Source: Sphingomonas sp. 28-63-12 (GTDB lineage: Bacteria > Pseudomonadota > Alphaproteobacteria > Sphingomonadales > Sphingomonadaceae). Taken from it: a stretch of DNA of 64,000 nt. This document shows positions 1 to 8,640 of the stretch, in pieces. The stretch is from the NCBI GenBank assembly GCA_002281535.1, contig NCGD01000001.1, forward strand, positions 1 to 64,000. The letters are read 5' to 3'. The notes under the pieces were generated by a model that saw only the letters and a program-made list of their open reading frames with translations, was not told the origin of the DNA and ran no database searches. The translations under genes and the position numbers were made by a program. Each line of letters begins with the position of its first letter. The stretch's first letter is position 1.

Positions 1-1
1 C

Positions 2-889
2 GCCAGCGGCACCGATTTCAATGGCGATGGCATTGACGATCTGCTGTGGCGCAACACGGCCGGCGATCTGAGTAACTGGCTGGGAACATCGACGGGCGCT
101 CTTTCTGCCAATGATGCAAATGCCTTCAACACAGTTTCGCTCGATTGGAAGGTGGTCGGGACAGGCGACTTCAACGGCGATGGGCGTGCAGATATATTAT
201 GGCGGAATACGAACGGCGACCTGACTACCTGGCTCGGCAATGCCAATGGCGGGTACATAGATAACTCTTCTGTGTCGTATTACGCCGTGCCCACAAGCTA
301 TAAAGTGGTTGGCGTGGGAGATTTCAACGGCGATGGATTCAGCGATATATTGTGGCGCAGCAGCACAGGGACCATCACGGACTGGCTAGGAACTGCAAAT
401 GGCTCCTTCCAGGTCAATGATGCTAATTCGACAACCTCAGCACCGCTTGACTGGAACGTTGCCGGGACAGGTGATTTCAATGGTGACGGCCGAAGCGACA
501 TTGTGTGGCGGCGGGTCAATGGTGAGTTGAGCGACTGGCTTGGGCAGCCCAATGGCGGATTCGTTAGCAATGGGAGCGTTGCCGGCGCGGTAGTTGAAAC
601 CAGATGGACAATTACCGGCGTTGGCGATTTCAACGGGGATGGTCGCAGCGATTTGTTGTGGCGGAGCACGTCCGGGGAGTTGGTAGACTGGCTAGGACGG
701 CCTGATGGCGGGTTCAGCGACAATACCCCCAACGCATATTACCAAGTCGGGACAGAGTGGCAGGTCGTCGGCAATGGCGACTATAACGGGGATGGACGAG
801 CCGATATCTTGTGGCGAAAAACCTCGGGGGACTTAACTTCTGATCAATCACCGCAATTCAAGGCCCTCTCGGGGTACAAGTACGGTTAG
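2..889 (+). CDS. FG-GAP/VCBS repeat protein, 5' end outside the window
   Basis: The reading frame is open from the first bases, so only the C-terminal 295 residues are seen. It holds six copies of a 51-residue unit containing the acidic loop DFNGDG(R/F)(S/A)D followed by ILWR, G(D/E)L and WLG. The loop starts at 14, 167, 320, 473, 626 and 779, exactly 153 bases apart. Such loops bind calcium in FG-GAP beta-propeller repeats, usually in secreted or surface proteins. The sixth copy follows the pattern up to GDLT and then changes to an unrelated 12-residue tail ending GYKYG, so the 3' end has probably been cut by recombination. No partner genes are visible. Confidence 0.75.
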   Translation, partial: ASGTDFNGDGIDDLLWRNTAGDLSNWLGTSTGALSANDANAFNTVSLDWKVVGTGDFNGDGRADILWRNTNGDLTTWLGNANGGYIDNSSVSYYAVPTSYKVVGVGDFNGDGFSDILWRSSTGTITDWLGTANGSFQVNDANSTTSAPLDWNVAGTGDFNGDGRSDIVWRRVNGELSDWLGQPNGGFVSNGSVAGAVVETRWTITGVGDFNGDGRSDLLWRSTSGELVDWLGRPDGGFSDNTPNAYYQVGTEWQVVGNGDYNGDGRADILWRKTSGDLTSDQSPQFKALSGYKYG

Positions 890-968
890 CAACTCACCAC
901 CCGCGTCCGTCAAGGCGGCTTCTCGACCACGCTTACAATCTTGCATTCGCCGACCGGGGCAATTGGAG

Positions 969-1196
969 CTATTTTTCGTCGGGCCTCGTTCGCTTTGCTT
1001 TGATAAAGCCGGGATCAGTCGCCATGAATTGCGCGATGATCGGTACGATCAGTTTCGTCGGCTCCTGCGAGGCCTGACCTGTCGCTGCAGCATGCGCTTC
1101 GGCGTAGGCGGTGAGATCTCGATAGACGGCAGCTGGAATGGAAATCGACACCTTAACCGGTTTGTCATCGGCGATCGGTCCGAGTTTGAGAGTCAT
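969..1196 (-). CDS. DUF2274 family protein, conjugation-associated
   Basis: A 75-residue protein beginning MTLKLGPIADDKPVKV and containing the stretch SISIPAAVYRDLTAYAEA. Proteins of this type (DUF2274) normally sit directly after trbI in conjugative transfer operons of integrative elements. Here it overlaps the end of a trbI remnant by four bases (ATGA arrangement on the minus strand), which matches that usual order. The function is not established; the ribbon-helix-helix-like pattern suggests a small DNA-binding protein, but this is inference. It appears intact although its upstream partner is broken. Confidence 0.7.
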   Translation of the reverse strand: MTLKLGPIADDKPVKVSISIPAAVYRDLTAYAEAHAAATGQASQEPTKLIVPIIAQFMATDPGFIKAKRTRPDEK

Positions 1197-1480
1197 TTCG
1201 TATCTCCATTGGGTGATGCCATCACGATGTCGCGCGTCACGATCACGCGCAGTTCAAATCCGGGTCGTATCGAAAGCGTCGGCTGCACAGACATCTGACG
1301 ACGCACGAGATCCTGGCCACTGCGTCCGATCGACTCAGAGCTGCCTTGGCGAATCGCGCGGACGATATCGTCGTCGGTGCTATTCCCGACCTGGGTGCCG
1401 ACACTCAGCAGTGTCGATATCAGCGCGGCGCGCAGCATGCCGCCCCAGTGCTGGTTTACCCGGTCCTGTAACCCGGCTGA
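1193..1480 (-). pseudogene. trbI: trbI C-terminal fragment
   Basis: The frame encodes AGLQDRVNQHWGGMLRAALI, then a conserved core ending RRQMSVQPTLSIRPGFELRV and IVTRDIVM. This is the C-terminal beta-barrel end of the VirB10-like protein TrbI, which spans the periplasm in type IV secretion and conjugation machines. Only about 95 residues remain of a protein that normally has roughly 400. Homology stops close to 1480, where the IS110 element begins, and the N-terminal part is not found on the other side of the element, so this was a deletion or rearrangement and not a clean insertion. Non-functional. Confidence 0.75.
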
Positions 1481-1485
1481 CGTGA

Positions 1486-2395
1486 TGGCGTGGACGGCCC
1501 CTGCACCAGCGTAGCTGTGCAATACTGCGGTCGTTGTAGGTCCACGTCTAGGAGTCGGCAGATGAAGCAGGAGGTTGTTACCGTCGGGTTGGATTTGGCG
1601 AAGAACGTTTTTCAGGTGCACGCGATCGGCTGCGATGGTGCCGTGCTGGTGCGGCGCAAGCTACGGCGCGCAGAGCTAATCGACTTCTTCACTGATCTTC
1701 CAGGGTGCCTGGTCGGCATGGAGGCATGTGCGTCGGCGCATCACTGGGCTCGGGAGCTGATAAAGTTGGGGCATGAGGTACGGCTGATGCCACCGGCCTA
1801 CGTGAAGCCCTATGTGAAGCGCGGGAAGACCGACGCAGCCGACGCCGAGGCCATTTGCGAGGCGGTGACGCGACCAACGATGCGGTTCGTTGCGGTGAAG
1901 ACCGTCGACCAACAGGCGGTGTTGATGCTCCACAAAAGCCGCGACCTGATGGTGCGGCAGCGGACGATGCTCATCAACGCGCTTCGAGGGCACCTGGCTG
2001 AGTACGGCGTCGTGACAGGTGTCGGCGCGGGCGGCGTGACCGCCATGCTAAAAGCGTTGCACGAACAGCAGGACAAGCTGCCCGTTCACGCCCGCTCGGC
2101 CCTGCACGCCCTTGCCGCCCAGCTACGGGCGCTCTCGAGCGAGGTCGACCGGCTCGAAGCGCAGATACTCGCGTGGCACCGAGCCGACGAGACGAGCCGC
2201 CGGCTCGCCACGATACCCGGCATCGGTCCGATCACCGCGTCCGCCATATCAGCGGCAGTGCCGGATGCCTCGCTGTTCCGATCTGGGCGACAATTCGCAG
2301 CATGGCTCGGGCTTACCCCGAGAGCGAACAGCTCCGGCGGCAAGGAGCGGCTCGGCGGGATCACCAAGCAGGGTGACGGCTATTTGCGACGGCTA
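1486..2395 (+). mobile_element. IS110-family element, 3' truncated
   Basis: The unit spans from the break in trbI to the break in the sugar-phosphate cyclase gene. The transposase gene starts 70-80 bases inside the left boundary. The right end of the element, including the transposase C-terminus, is absent. IS110-family elements have no classical terminal inverted repeats, so the ends were set by loss of homology in the flanking genes and are accurate only to about ten bases. Confidence 0.55.
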
Positions 2396-2407
2396 GAAGC
2401 AACCTAG
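1562..2407 (+). pseudogene. IS110-family transposase, C-terminus lost
   Basis: Start chosen at ATG 1562, behind AGGAG at 1551-1555; the protein begins MKQEVVTVGLDLAKNVFQVH. The N-terminal RuvC-like DEDD domain is visible (D in VGLDLAK, E in GMEACASAHHWAREL, D pair in KTDAADAEAI). The C-terminal IS116/IS110/IS902 domain is visible in IPGIGPITASA, FAAWLGLTPR and the serine segment SSGGKERLGGITKQGD. It then breaks off at YLRRL with a short foreign tail (EAT). Family members continue about 50-60 residues further. Probably inactive. Confidence 0.85.
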
Positions 2408-3397
2408 GAAGCTCTTGGCGTCGTCTAAGTTGACGCCGCCCTTCAAGCCGACCCCCGCGTCGACCTGCCCGATCAGAGTCGTAGGTATACGGATGTGGCG
2501 AATGCCGCGTCGGATCATCGACGCCGCGAACGCTGCTGCATCCATGCAGACCCCGCCGCCGACAGATACGAGCACGCCCAGCCGATCGAGTTTGAAAGCT
2601 CGCGCCGCTTGGCATATCTCGACCACAGCCTCGATCGACTTCGTCGGCTCTCCAATCGCGAGGACCAACTTGCGCAGGCGGACGCCGGCCGCAAGCAGCG
2701 CGCGCTCTAGGCGCTGGCTGTGGAGCAGGTCGACGGTCGGGGTGGTGACCATCAGGACCATCTGGCCGTCGATCGCCTCGAGCAGGGCTGGGAGCTCCTC
2801 CCCGGCCAGATCGCGCGCGAACCGAATATCGTAGCGGCTGTTGCAGGCCAAGTGCATGCGCGACCTGTCCTGGTCCAATCGAAGCGAGTCGCCGCCATTA
2901 CGGCAATTGCCCGTCCCGTTGTTCTCGACATCAACGCCTTCGAGCTCGAACCCAGTCTTGCGATATGTCCGTAGCGCGCGTTCGTGATCTGTGGACCGGG
3001 TGGTCAGGCGAATCTCACGCTTCCCTGTCGCGAAGCAATAGCTTGCGGCGAGCGTGACGAGCTCATGTCCAAGGTTCTGGCCTTGTTGATCTTCGCTCAG
3101 TCCGAGGTAGCGCACGACGGCATAGTCTGGATGCGCCAGTTCAAGCTCGACGAAGCCGGCTACGATCTCGCCTCGGAAAGCAAGCAGAAAATGCACGTCC
3201 GGCGCCGCGATGATCTCACGGATCTCGGGGTCATCGAGTGCCAGGCGCCCGCCCCATCCCAGTTTTTCTCCGACCGCGCTGTAAACTCTGCGATATTCCT
3301 TCGGCTCCAAATCGCGATAACGGCGCAGATTCAGCCGTGCCTCCCCCAAATGCGGGCTAAAATCTCCTTCGATCAGGCGCAGAGAATAGACGTGCAT
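2393..3397 (-). pseudogene. GNAT acetyltransferase fused to sugar-phosphate cyclase, 3' truncated
   Basis: Residues 1-150 form a GNAT N-acyltransferase domain (acetyl-CoA loop QQGQNLGHEL). Residues about 185-334 are the N-terminal half of a dehydroquinate-synthase-fold sugar-phosphate cyclase of the 2-epi-5-epi-valiolone synthase type (GEPTKS, SVGGGVCMDAAAFAAS, IPTTLIGQVDAGVGLKGGVN). These cyclases turn sedoheptulose 7-phosphate into the C7 cyclitol core of natural products. The frame ends at SFLGCF where the IS110 boundary falls, so the metal-binding C-terminal half is missing and the enzyme must be inactive. It is divergent from the hydrolase/condensation pair, with an AT-rich promoter region between. 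Confidence 0.8.
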
Positions 3398-3710
3398 GTA
3401 GATTTAACCCTCCGATAACAACTATCGCAGACGCAATCGTAATCATGATTTGGTACGGAAGTTAAAACATTCATCGGCTTTAATATCCTCTAATGATGCG
3501 ATTAAGGCGTACACCTGTCAAGTTGGACCATCGGGTGCAAATGTAAGTTTTAGATCGAGTATGATCAGTAATTTTGATGTTTGATATTCAAATTTGACGT
3601 AAATCGATTTGCATTCATGTGACAAACCCCGTGATCTTGCCGGGCCGGAGGCGGAGCGTACACGTCGCGGTGTCGCGACGGACTTTCAGGCGCATATTTG
3701 GAGGTGTCCG
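3398..3710. promoter_or_regulatory. AT-rich divergent promoter region
   Basis: This 313-base stretch between the divergent cyclase-fusion and hydrolase genes is clearly more AT-rich (especially 3440-3615) than its surroundings. It carries no convincing reading frame. A clear ribosome-binding site (GGAGGT at 3700-3705) precedes the hydrolase start at 3711. No specific promoter boxes can be assigned with confidence. Confidence 0.45.
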
Positions 3711-4607
3711 ATGCCGCAGATGGCCGTCAAAGACCTCACGCTTGAGTACGATGTCTTTGGGGATCCGGCCGGTCGGCCGTTGCTTCTGATAGCCGGCCAC
3801 TCCTGCCAAATGGTGTTTTGGGACGAACGCGTCTGCGAACAGCTGGCTGAGGCCGGCCACTTCGTCATCCGCTTCGACAATCGCGATTGCGGCCGGTCGA
3901 GCAGGCTGGATAAGGCGGGCGTGCCAAATCGTGCCCGGCTGCTACTGGATTTCATGCTGGGCCGGCCTATCGATGCACCTTATCTTTTCGGCGATATGGC
4001 GGACGACGCAGCGGGCCTGCTCGATGGACTGGGCATCGGAGCGGCGCATGTCTGCGGCATGTCCATGGGATGTTCGATCGCCCAGCATCTGGCAATCCGA
4101 CATCCGGCTCGGGTCGCTTCGATGACGCTGATCTACGGGACGACCGGCCGCGCCGGCCTTTCCAGACCGAGCCTGTCGCTCATGCGCTACTTCGTCACGG
4201 AGCCGCCCAAGGCGCGGCAGGCCTTTCGCGCACATTTCGTTTCGTCCTTCGGCCGGATCGCCGGCTCAGGCTTTCACTTCGACCACGAGTGGCACGACCG
4301 GCTTGCGGACCGGGTGTTCGAGCGTGGCATCAGCTTTCCTGGAACGTTGCGTCAGGCCGCGGCCGCGGCCGCGTCGGGCTCCACGGCTGAGCGGCTCGCA
4401 TCGCTCGAAATGCCGGCGCTGATCGTCCATGGGACCAAGGACCCGCTCCAGCCGATCGATGGCGGGATCGATCTTGCAGCAAGCCTACCCAACGCCCGCA
4501 TGATGGTTATCGACGGCTGGGGTCACGACATGCCGCACGGTGGTGAGCCATGGCCGCGTATCGTCGATGCGATCGCCGCGCACACACTGACCGCGGTGGC
4601 GAGATGA
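3711..4607 (+). CDS. Alpha/beta hydrolase (RdmC/esterase-like)
   Basis: A 298-residue alpha/beta-fold hydrolase. Start ATG 3711 is chosen because GGAGGT lies five bases upstream; an upstream in-frame codon at 3609 has no such site. The nucleophile elbow is GMSMGC (Ser118), the acid is in HGTKDPLQP and the histidine in GWGHDMP, so the catalytic triad is complete. The sequence resembles the methylesterase/hydrolase group seen in polyketide and aminocyclitol clusters. Its stop overlaps the start of the condensation-domain gene (ATGA), so the two are translated together. Substrate unknown. Confidence 0.8.
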   Translation: MPQMAVKDLTLEYDVFGDPAGRPLLLIAGHSCQMVFWDERVCEQLAEAGHFVIRFDNRDCGRSSRLDKAGVPNRARLLLDFMLGRPIDAPYLFGDMADDAAGLLDGLGIGAAHVCGMSMGCSIAQHLAIRHPARVASMTLIYGTTGRAGLSRPSLSLMRYFVTEPPKARQAFRAHFVSSFGRIAGSGFHFDHEWHDRLADRVFERGISFPGTLRQAAAAAASGSTAERLASLEMPALIVHGTKDPLQPIDGGIDLAASLPNARMMVIDGWGHDMPHGGEPWPRIVDAIAAHTLTAVAR

Positions 4608-5899
4608 AGGCGCTGCCGCCGATCCAAGCCGCGACGCCGGCCGAACGAGGGGCCGTTTCTCCCGCGGAAACAAGGTTGCTGCTCGCGCAGCTCGGCGGTG
4701 GCCATCATCTCAATCCCATTCATATGTGCGTTCGCTACGAGGGTCGCATCGAAGCGTGGCAGCTCTATTTGGCGGTGCGTGCCGTCGCATCGCGACATGA
4801 GGCCTTGCGAACGACCTTTGACGTGACCCCGGGCGGAGTGACTCGCGACATCCGGCCGCAGTTGAACTTTCACTTCAGCGTGAAGCTTCAGGAGGATCCC
4901 CGGCCGGGCATGCTGGAGGCCATGCTTCGCGAGATCGGCAGAATCATGGTCGCCACCCCATATGACGATACCACTGGGCCGATCTTCCGGGTCATCCTGG
5001 TGCAGTCGATCGACGCTTGTGACTATGTTGTGATCAACGTGTCCCACCTGGCCTGCGACGCAGCCTCTCTCAGCCTGCTCCTGAAGTCGATCTTCCAAGC
5101 CTATGACGATCCGTATGGATTTGCCGCAATGGAGCGCGGTCTGCAGGCAATCGATTTCGTAGCGAGTCAAGCGCGCTTTTTGCGTTCGGCTGATCTGGCC
5201 GAGTCACGTGCCGCGATGAGTTTGCTTGCAAGCGCGCGCATGACTGTCAAACCATTTGGGCGATCCCGGAACGGACAGCGTCCGCCGGATCGCCTCGCCG
5301 TTTCGGTCCACAAACTGCCCGACAGCTACGCCAAGGGAAACCAACGTCAAGCCAAGGCGATCACCGCCGCCGCACTCGTAATCGCTGCGATTGATCCGGA
5401 CGCAGCGCCGGCACTGCTCGTACCGCGAATGAACAGATCCGCTTGCGGCGCGCGAGAGATCGTCGGATATCTCTCGAACACAATCGTCGTCCCCCTAGAA
5501 ATCGACAGGGATCAAAGGTTGTCGGGATTGCTCGCCGGCGCAGCCAGGTCCCTACGCGAAGCTGCGGCTTTGGAGTCAGTTCCCTATGCGCTCCTCGTCG
5601 GCCAGCTCGACTATCCGCCCAACATTTCGGTTAACTTCTTCCCCGCCGCGTTCGCACGCGATTGGCCACGGGCCTGGTCGGTGCATCCAACAGCTCTCGT
5701 GCCCTCGATGACCACGGCATTCGAGATCGGCTTCTACATCGCCGACAGCCTGGGAGAGCTGCATCTTCAATATTTCGACGACCTCGTCAACGCGAGTGAA
5801 GCCGCTCGGTGCGGCGCGATGTTCGTGACCGCCGCCGCCGCTCTCGATGGTGTGGAACGACCAGTCCACGACTTGCTGGCTGCGCTCTGTATCGATTAG
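4604..5899 (+). CDS. Stand-alone condensation-domain protein
   Basis: A 431-residue protein the size of a single NRPS condensation domain, starting at ATG 4604 inside the hydrolase stop. N-terminal features such as SPAETRLLLAQL and ASRHEALRTTF match condensation/acyltransferase domains. The catalytic motif, usually HHxxxDG, reads SHLACDA (His148, Asp152): the second histidine and the aspartate are kept, while the first histidine and the glycine are changed. It has no adenylation or carrier domain. Such free enzymes join an acyl or aminoacyl group to an amine or alcohol on a small-molecule scaffold. With the cyclase fusion it suggests an acylated cyclitol product. Confidence 0.75.
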   Translation: MKALPPIQAATPAERGAVSPAETRLLLAQLGGGHHLNPIHMCVRYEGRIEAWQLYLAVRAVASRHEALRTTFDVTPGGVTRDIRPQLNFHFSVKLQEDPRPGMLEAMLREIGRIMVATPYDDTTGPIFRVILVQSIDACDYVVINVSHLACDAASLSLLLKSIFQAYDDPYGFAAMERGLQAIDFVASQARFLRSADLAESRAAMSLLASARMTVKPFGRSRNGQRPPDRLAVSVHKLPDSYAKGNQRQAKAITAAALVIAAIDPDAAPALLVPRMNRSACGAREIVGYLSNTIVVPLEIDRDQRLSGLLAGAARSLREAAALESVPYALLVGQLDYPPNISVNFFPAAFARDWPRAWSVHPTALVPSMTTAFEIGFYIADSLGELHLQYFDDLVNASEAARCGAMFVTAAAALDGVERPVHDLLAALCID

Positions 5900-5975
5900 C
5901 TCTGCGGGGCCTGAATGCGAGGCGCGCGTCCGAAAAGCCGGCCGCTTGATTGACGCTTGCGCAACCCGCGGATTG

Positions 5976-6861
5976 TCAGACCGGGACAGGCGAAGCGCAG
6001 AGGCCACTTGCGCGGTCTTCTGGCGTAAGGGCGACGCGCTGCCCGGTTCGTGCCGCCTGGTCGATGGCATCGGCCACCGCCTGCGTTCTCACCGCATCCT
6101 CAAGCGTCGAGAGAATCTCGTTCGCGCCGCCCGCCACGGCCGTCAGGAAGCGCGCAGTCTCTTCACGAAAGATCGCATTTCGATCTGGCGGTGTCGGGGG
6201 TTCGGTCGGAAGCAGGTCCCAGCCCCGCAGTTCGAACTCTTGGCTCTGCGTTGCCACCGAGAACGCGATCGCTTTATAGCTGGCGCGGCAGCTATAGTTC
6301 AAAGACCCGACAACCCCACTGCGCATTGTGAAGGTGATCGCTGCAGTTCCGACCAGACCGGAATACGCTGGGTGCGGTTCGGAGGCGACGCTGACATCCG
6401 AGACCTCCCCGAGCAAAAAACGCACGAGATCAAAGAAGTGCGTCGCCTGCTCGTTCAGCGAACCGCCCGACTGCGCGGCATTAGACCACCACGGGACCCG
6501 ATAGATGCCATTGATCCAGCGCGCCTGAAAGCTGATCGGCTGTTCCAATTCGAGAGCTGAACGCAGCTCGGCGACGGACCGACGATATCGGTTCATATAG
6601 CCGACAGCGTTGACGATCGGCCGTTCCGCCAATTGGGCCAACAGCGGCCAGGCGTCCGCCGCACGCAAGGCGATGGGCTTCTCGACGAAAACCGCTACGC
6701 CATGCTCGATGGCCGCCATCTCGACAATGCCCCGGTCATGGGGCGGCGTGCATATGAACACTGCGTCAAGCGATCGCCACGGTAGCAACGCCGCGGAACT
6801 CATGACCCCCTCAGCACCGATGTCGGCGGCGAGCGTCGCCGTCGCTCGGCCGAGCCCATGA
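5976..6861 (-). pseudogene. Gfo/Idh/MocA oxidoreductase lacking its NAD-binding start
   Basis: From about 6848 down the frame reads RATATLAADIGAEG, DAVFICTPPHDRG and VFVEKPIALRAADAW, typical of Gfo/Idh/MocA dehydrogenases, followed by a normal C-terminal substrate domain (GSLNEQATHFFDLVRFLLG). The first beta-alpha-beta unit with the GxGxxG dinucleotide loop, about 30-40 residues, is absent. Reading in this frame upstream of 6862 enters the end of the cupin gene. Without that loop the protein should not bind NAD(P). An internal deletion at the cupin junction is the simplest explanation; a hidden frameshift is possible. Confidence 0.65.
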
Positions 6862-7215
6862 TCATTTCGGTACCGGCACTTCAAAGACAAAGAGATGAAT
6901 ATCAGCAACGCCGCAATTGGCGAGTGCATGCTCTCCGCCGGGGCAGTTTCGAATGAGATCGCCCGTCGAGACTGGAAACTCGGAACCGTCCACAGTCATG
7001 ATTCCTTCGCCATTCAGCACGAGATAGTACTCCTCCTCGGATTGGGCATGCCGGTGAAGACCAATAGACGAGCCCGGCGGAACGACAGTAAAATCGATAA
7101 AATTGCACCCACTTGTCGTTGCCCCCTTCGCTAGCAATCGTACTGTCTTGACAAATCCGCGCCCTGCATGAGCCACGGACTCCTCAGTATTGGCTGTATA
7201 GATGTTGATCTTCAT
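6862..7215 (-). CDS. Small single-domain cupin protein
   Basis: A 117-residue cupin_2 protein. The first cupin motif is LHRHAQSEEEYYLVLNGEG (two His and the Glu present) and the second falls around CPGGEHALANCG. This fold binds a metal and acts as an isomerase, oxygenase or sugar-binding protein. It is upstream of, and runs straight into, the damaged Gfo/Idh/MocA gene on the same strand, so the two formed one unit. A role in tailoring the product of the decayed biosynthetic genes is likely but the reaction cannot be named. Confidence 0.75.
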   Translation of the reverse strand: MKINIYTANTEESVAHAGRGFVKTVRLLAKGATTSGCNFIDFTVVPPGSSIGLHRHAQSEEEYYLVLNGEGIMTVDGSEFPVSTGDLIRNCPGGEHALANCGVADIHLFVFEVPVPK

Positions 7216-8194
7216 CGAGTCTTACGGAACAAGTTGACACCATAAAGCGACGTATTTGCTTCTATCAGCTCGCATGCCGTTGTGGCACGGGCATTGACTC
7301 GAGAATGACAGTGATCGGTAGACTCATGCCCGCCATTTATACATGCAATCGAGGGAACCGGACTGATTTTGCGAGGTGCGTGTTTCTGAACTGATGGGGT
7401 GCATGTCGGAAAGTGGGTCGTCACAGCTCTCGAAAGCTCGCGAACGTTTCCGACCCAGAAGGCAACATTCGGCGCAGCCTTCGCCATTTCCAACTTCAGA
7501 TATCCATTCATCTTGGTAGACCGCAACGTCGAGCCGTCGCCGACGCTTCAATTAGATCAGGAAAGTGAGACGAAGCCGATGGTCTTGAGCTAACCAATCA
7601 GCGTCAGCACTCCCGCCGGTACAACCTGCCGTTGATCGTGACCCAAAGCCGCGGCGATGCTATCGTTGGGCACATGAACCGAGACGACGACGTGATATCA
7701 GCTGCTATGCGCGCGGCCAATCCGCATGAAGATATTCAGCTGGCGCTCAAGCCCTTCGGGCAAGTCGGATCCATTATGGACATGCTCCGACCCCATCGTG
7801 TGCCGGCGGCGCTAGTCGCTAGCACCCCCTTGGAGAACAGAAGCATTGCCGCGATGCTCGCTGCCGCTACCGGGTCCAGCGCGCTTTCCGAACAGATGAA
7901 GTCGTGTGTGGATGCCCCCGGTTTTGCAAGGTGATTCTCAGACGTTTTGGCGGCGTGGCGCTTCTATCGCTCGTGTGTCAGGCCTCTTGCTATGGCCTGA
8001 TTTTGCCACGGGCCGGTATGCAGTTCGAAGAACGGGTTCCACATCGGTTCAGAGAGCTTTGATGCTCGCGCCCCGGGACTGGTTGGCCCGTCCTGAACAT
8101 TGAAGTCCTTGCCGCATAATCGTCAGTCGATCTCCTCGCGAGGGCTTAAAGCCCCCAGGCGCTTACCGTATCGCTTCGGTTGAAGTCGATGCGT
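7216..8194. other. Decayed region without a convincing gene
   Basis: Between the cupin gene and the IS110 fragment there are several short overlapping frames on both strands but none with a recognisable domain. The cupin promoter should lie at 7216-7350. The stretch 8100-8194 adjoins the C-terminal end of the IS110 transposase fragment and probably includes the non-coding end of that element. One possible short gene is listed separately at 7632-7934. Confidence 0.4.
7632..7934 (+). CDS. Possible small hypothetical protein
   Basis: A 100-residue frame starting at TTG 7632, containing SRGDAIVGHMNRDDDVISA and LALKPFGQVGSIMDMLRPH. The frame is open back to 7569. I do not recognise the family. 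There is no clear ribosome-binding site, and the region is surrounded by gene fragments, so this may be a relic or may not be expressed. Confidence 0.2.
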   Translation: MIVTQSRGDAIVGHMNRDDDVISAAMRAANPHEDIQLALKPFGQVGSIMDMLRPHRVPAALVASTPLENRSIAAMLAAATGSSALSEQMKSCVDAPGFAR

Positions 8195-8640
8195 TCACGC
8201 CATCCGGTAATTCTCTTGCCGCGTCATCATCGCCCAGATCGTGCGCGCCATTTTATTGGCCAGGGCGACGGCGGCCACCATGCGCGGTTTGCGCCCCAGC
8301 ACTTGGCCAAGCCAGTTGTCGGGAAGCACGCCGCGCCGAATGATCCATCGGATCCTGCTCATGGCGCCGACGATCAGCAGCTTGCGGATATCAGCCTGGC
8401 CCATCTTGCTCACACCACCGAGCCGGCTCTTGCCGCCGGTTGATCGCTGGCGAGGCACCAGCCCGAGCCATGCGGCGAAGTTGCGCCCGCTGGCAAAAAC
8501 GCGCAGGTCGGGCGCAAATGCCATGATCGCGCCCGCCGTCACTGGGCCGACCCCTGGCACCGTGCACACCGCGCTTGCGATCATCAATGGCATCCTCAAC
8601 ATCCGGTCCGCCAAGTTTCCCAGTCGGCGGCCGAGAATGG
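8195..8640 (-). pseudogene. IS110-family transposase, C-terminal fragment
   Basis: About 140 residues of an IS110-family transposase C-terminal domain: TVPGVGPVTAGAIMAFAPD, NFAAWLGLVPRQRSTGGKSR, LGGVSKMGQADIRKLLIVGA, and the natural end RTIWAMMTRQENYRMA. The sequence differs clearly from the first IS110 copy, so it is a separate element. The N-terminal catalytic domain is absent; similarity stops near 8620-8640, where a plus-strand gene fragment begins. Inactive remnant. Confidence 0.8.

Noticed and set aside
7212-7526. A 104-residue minus-strand frame upstream of the cupin gene
   Set aside because: No family features, no ribosome-binding site, and it occupies the expected cupin promoter; several equally long frames overlap it.
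8241-8636. N-terminal extension of the NTPase frame
   Set aside because: These codons are the reverse strand of the IS110 transposase fragment; real NTPase similarity starts only after 8637.
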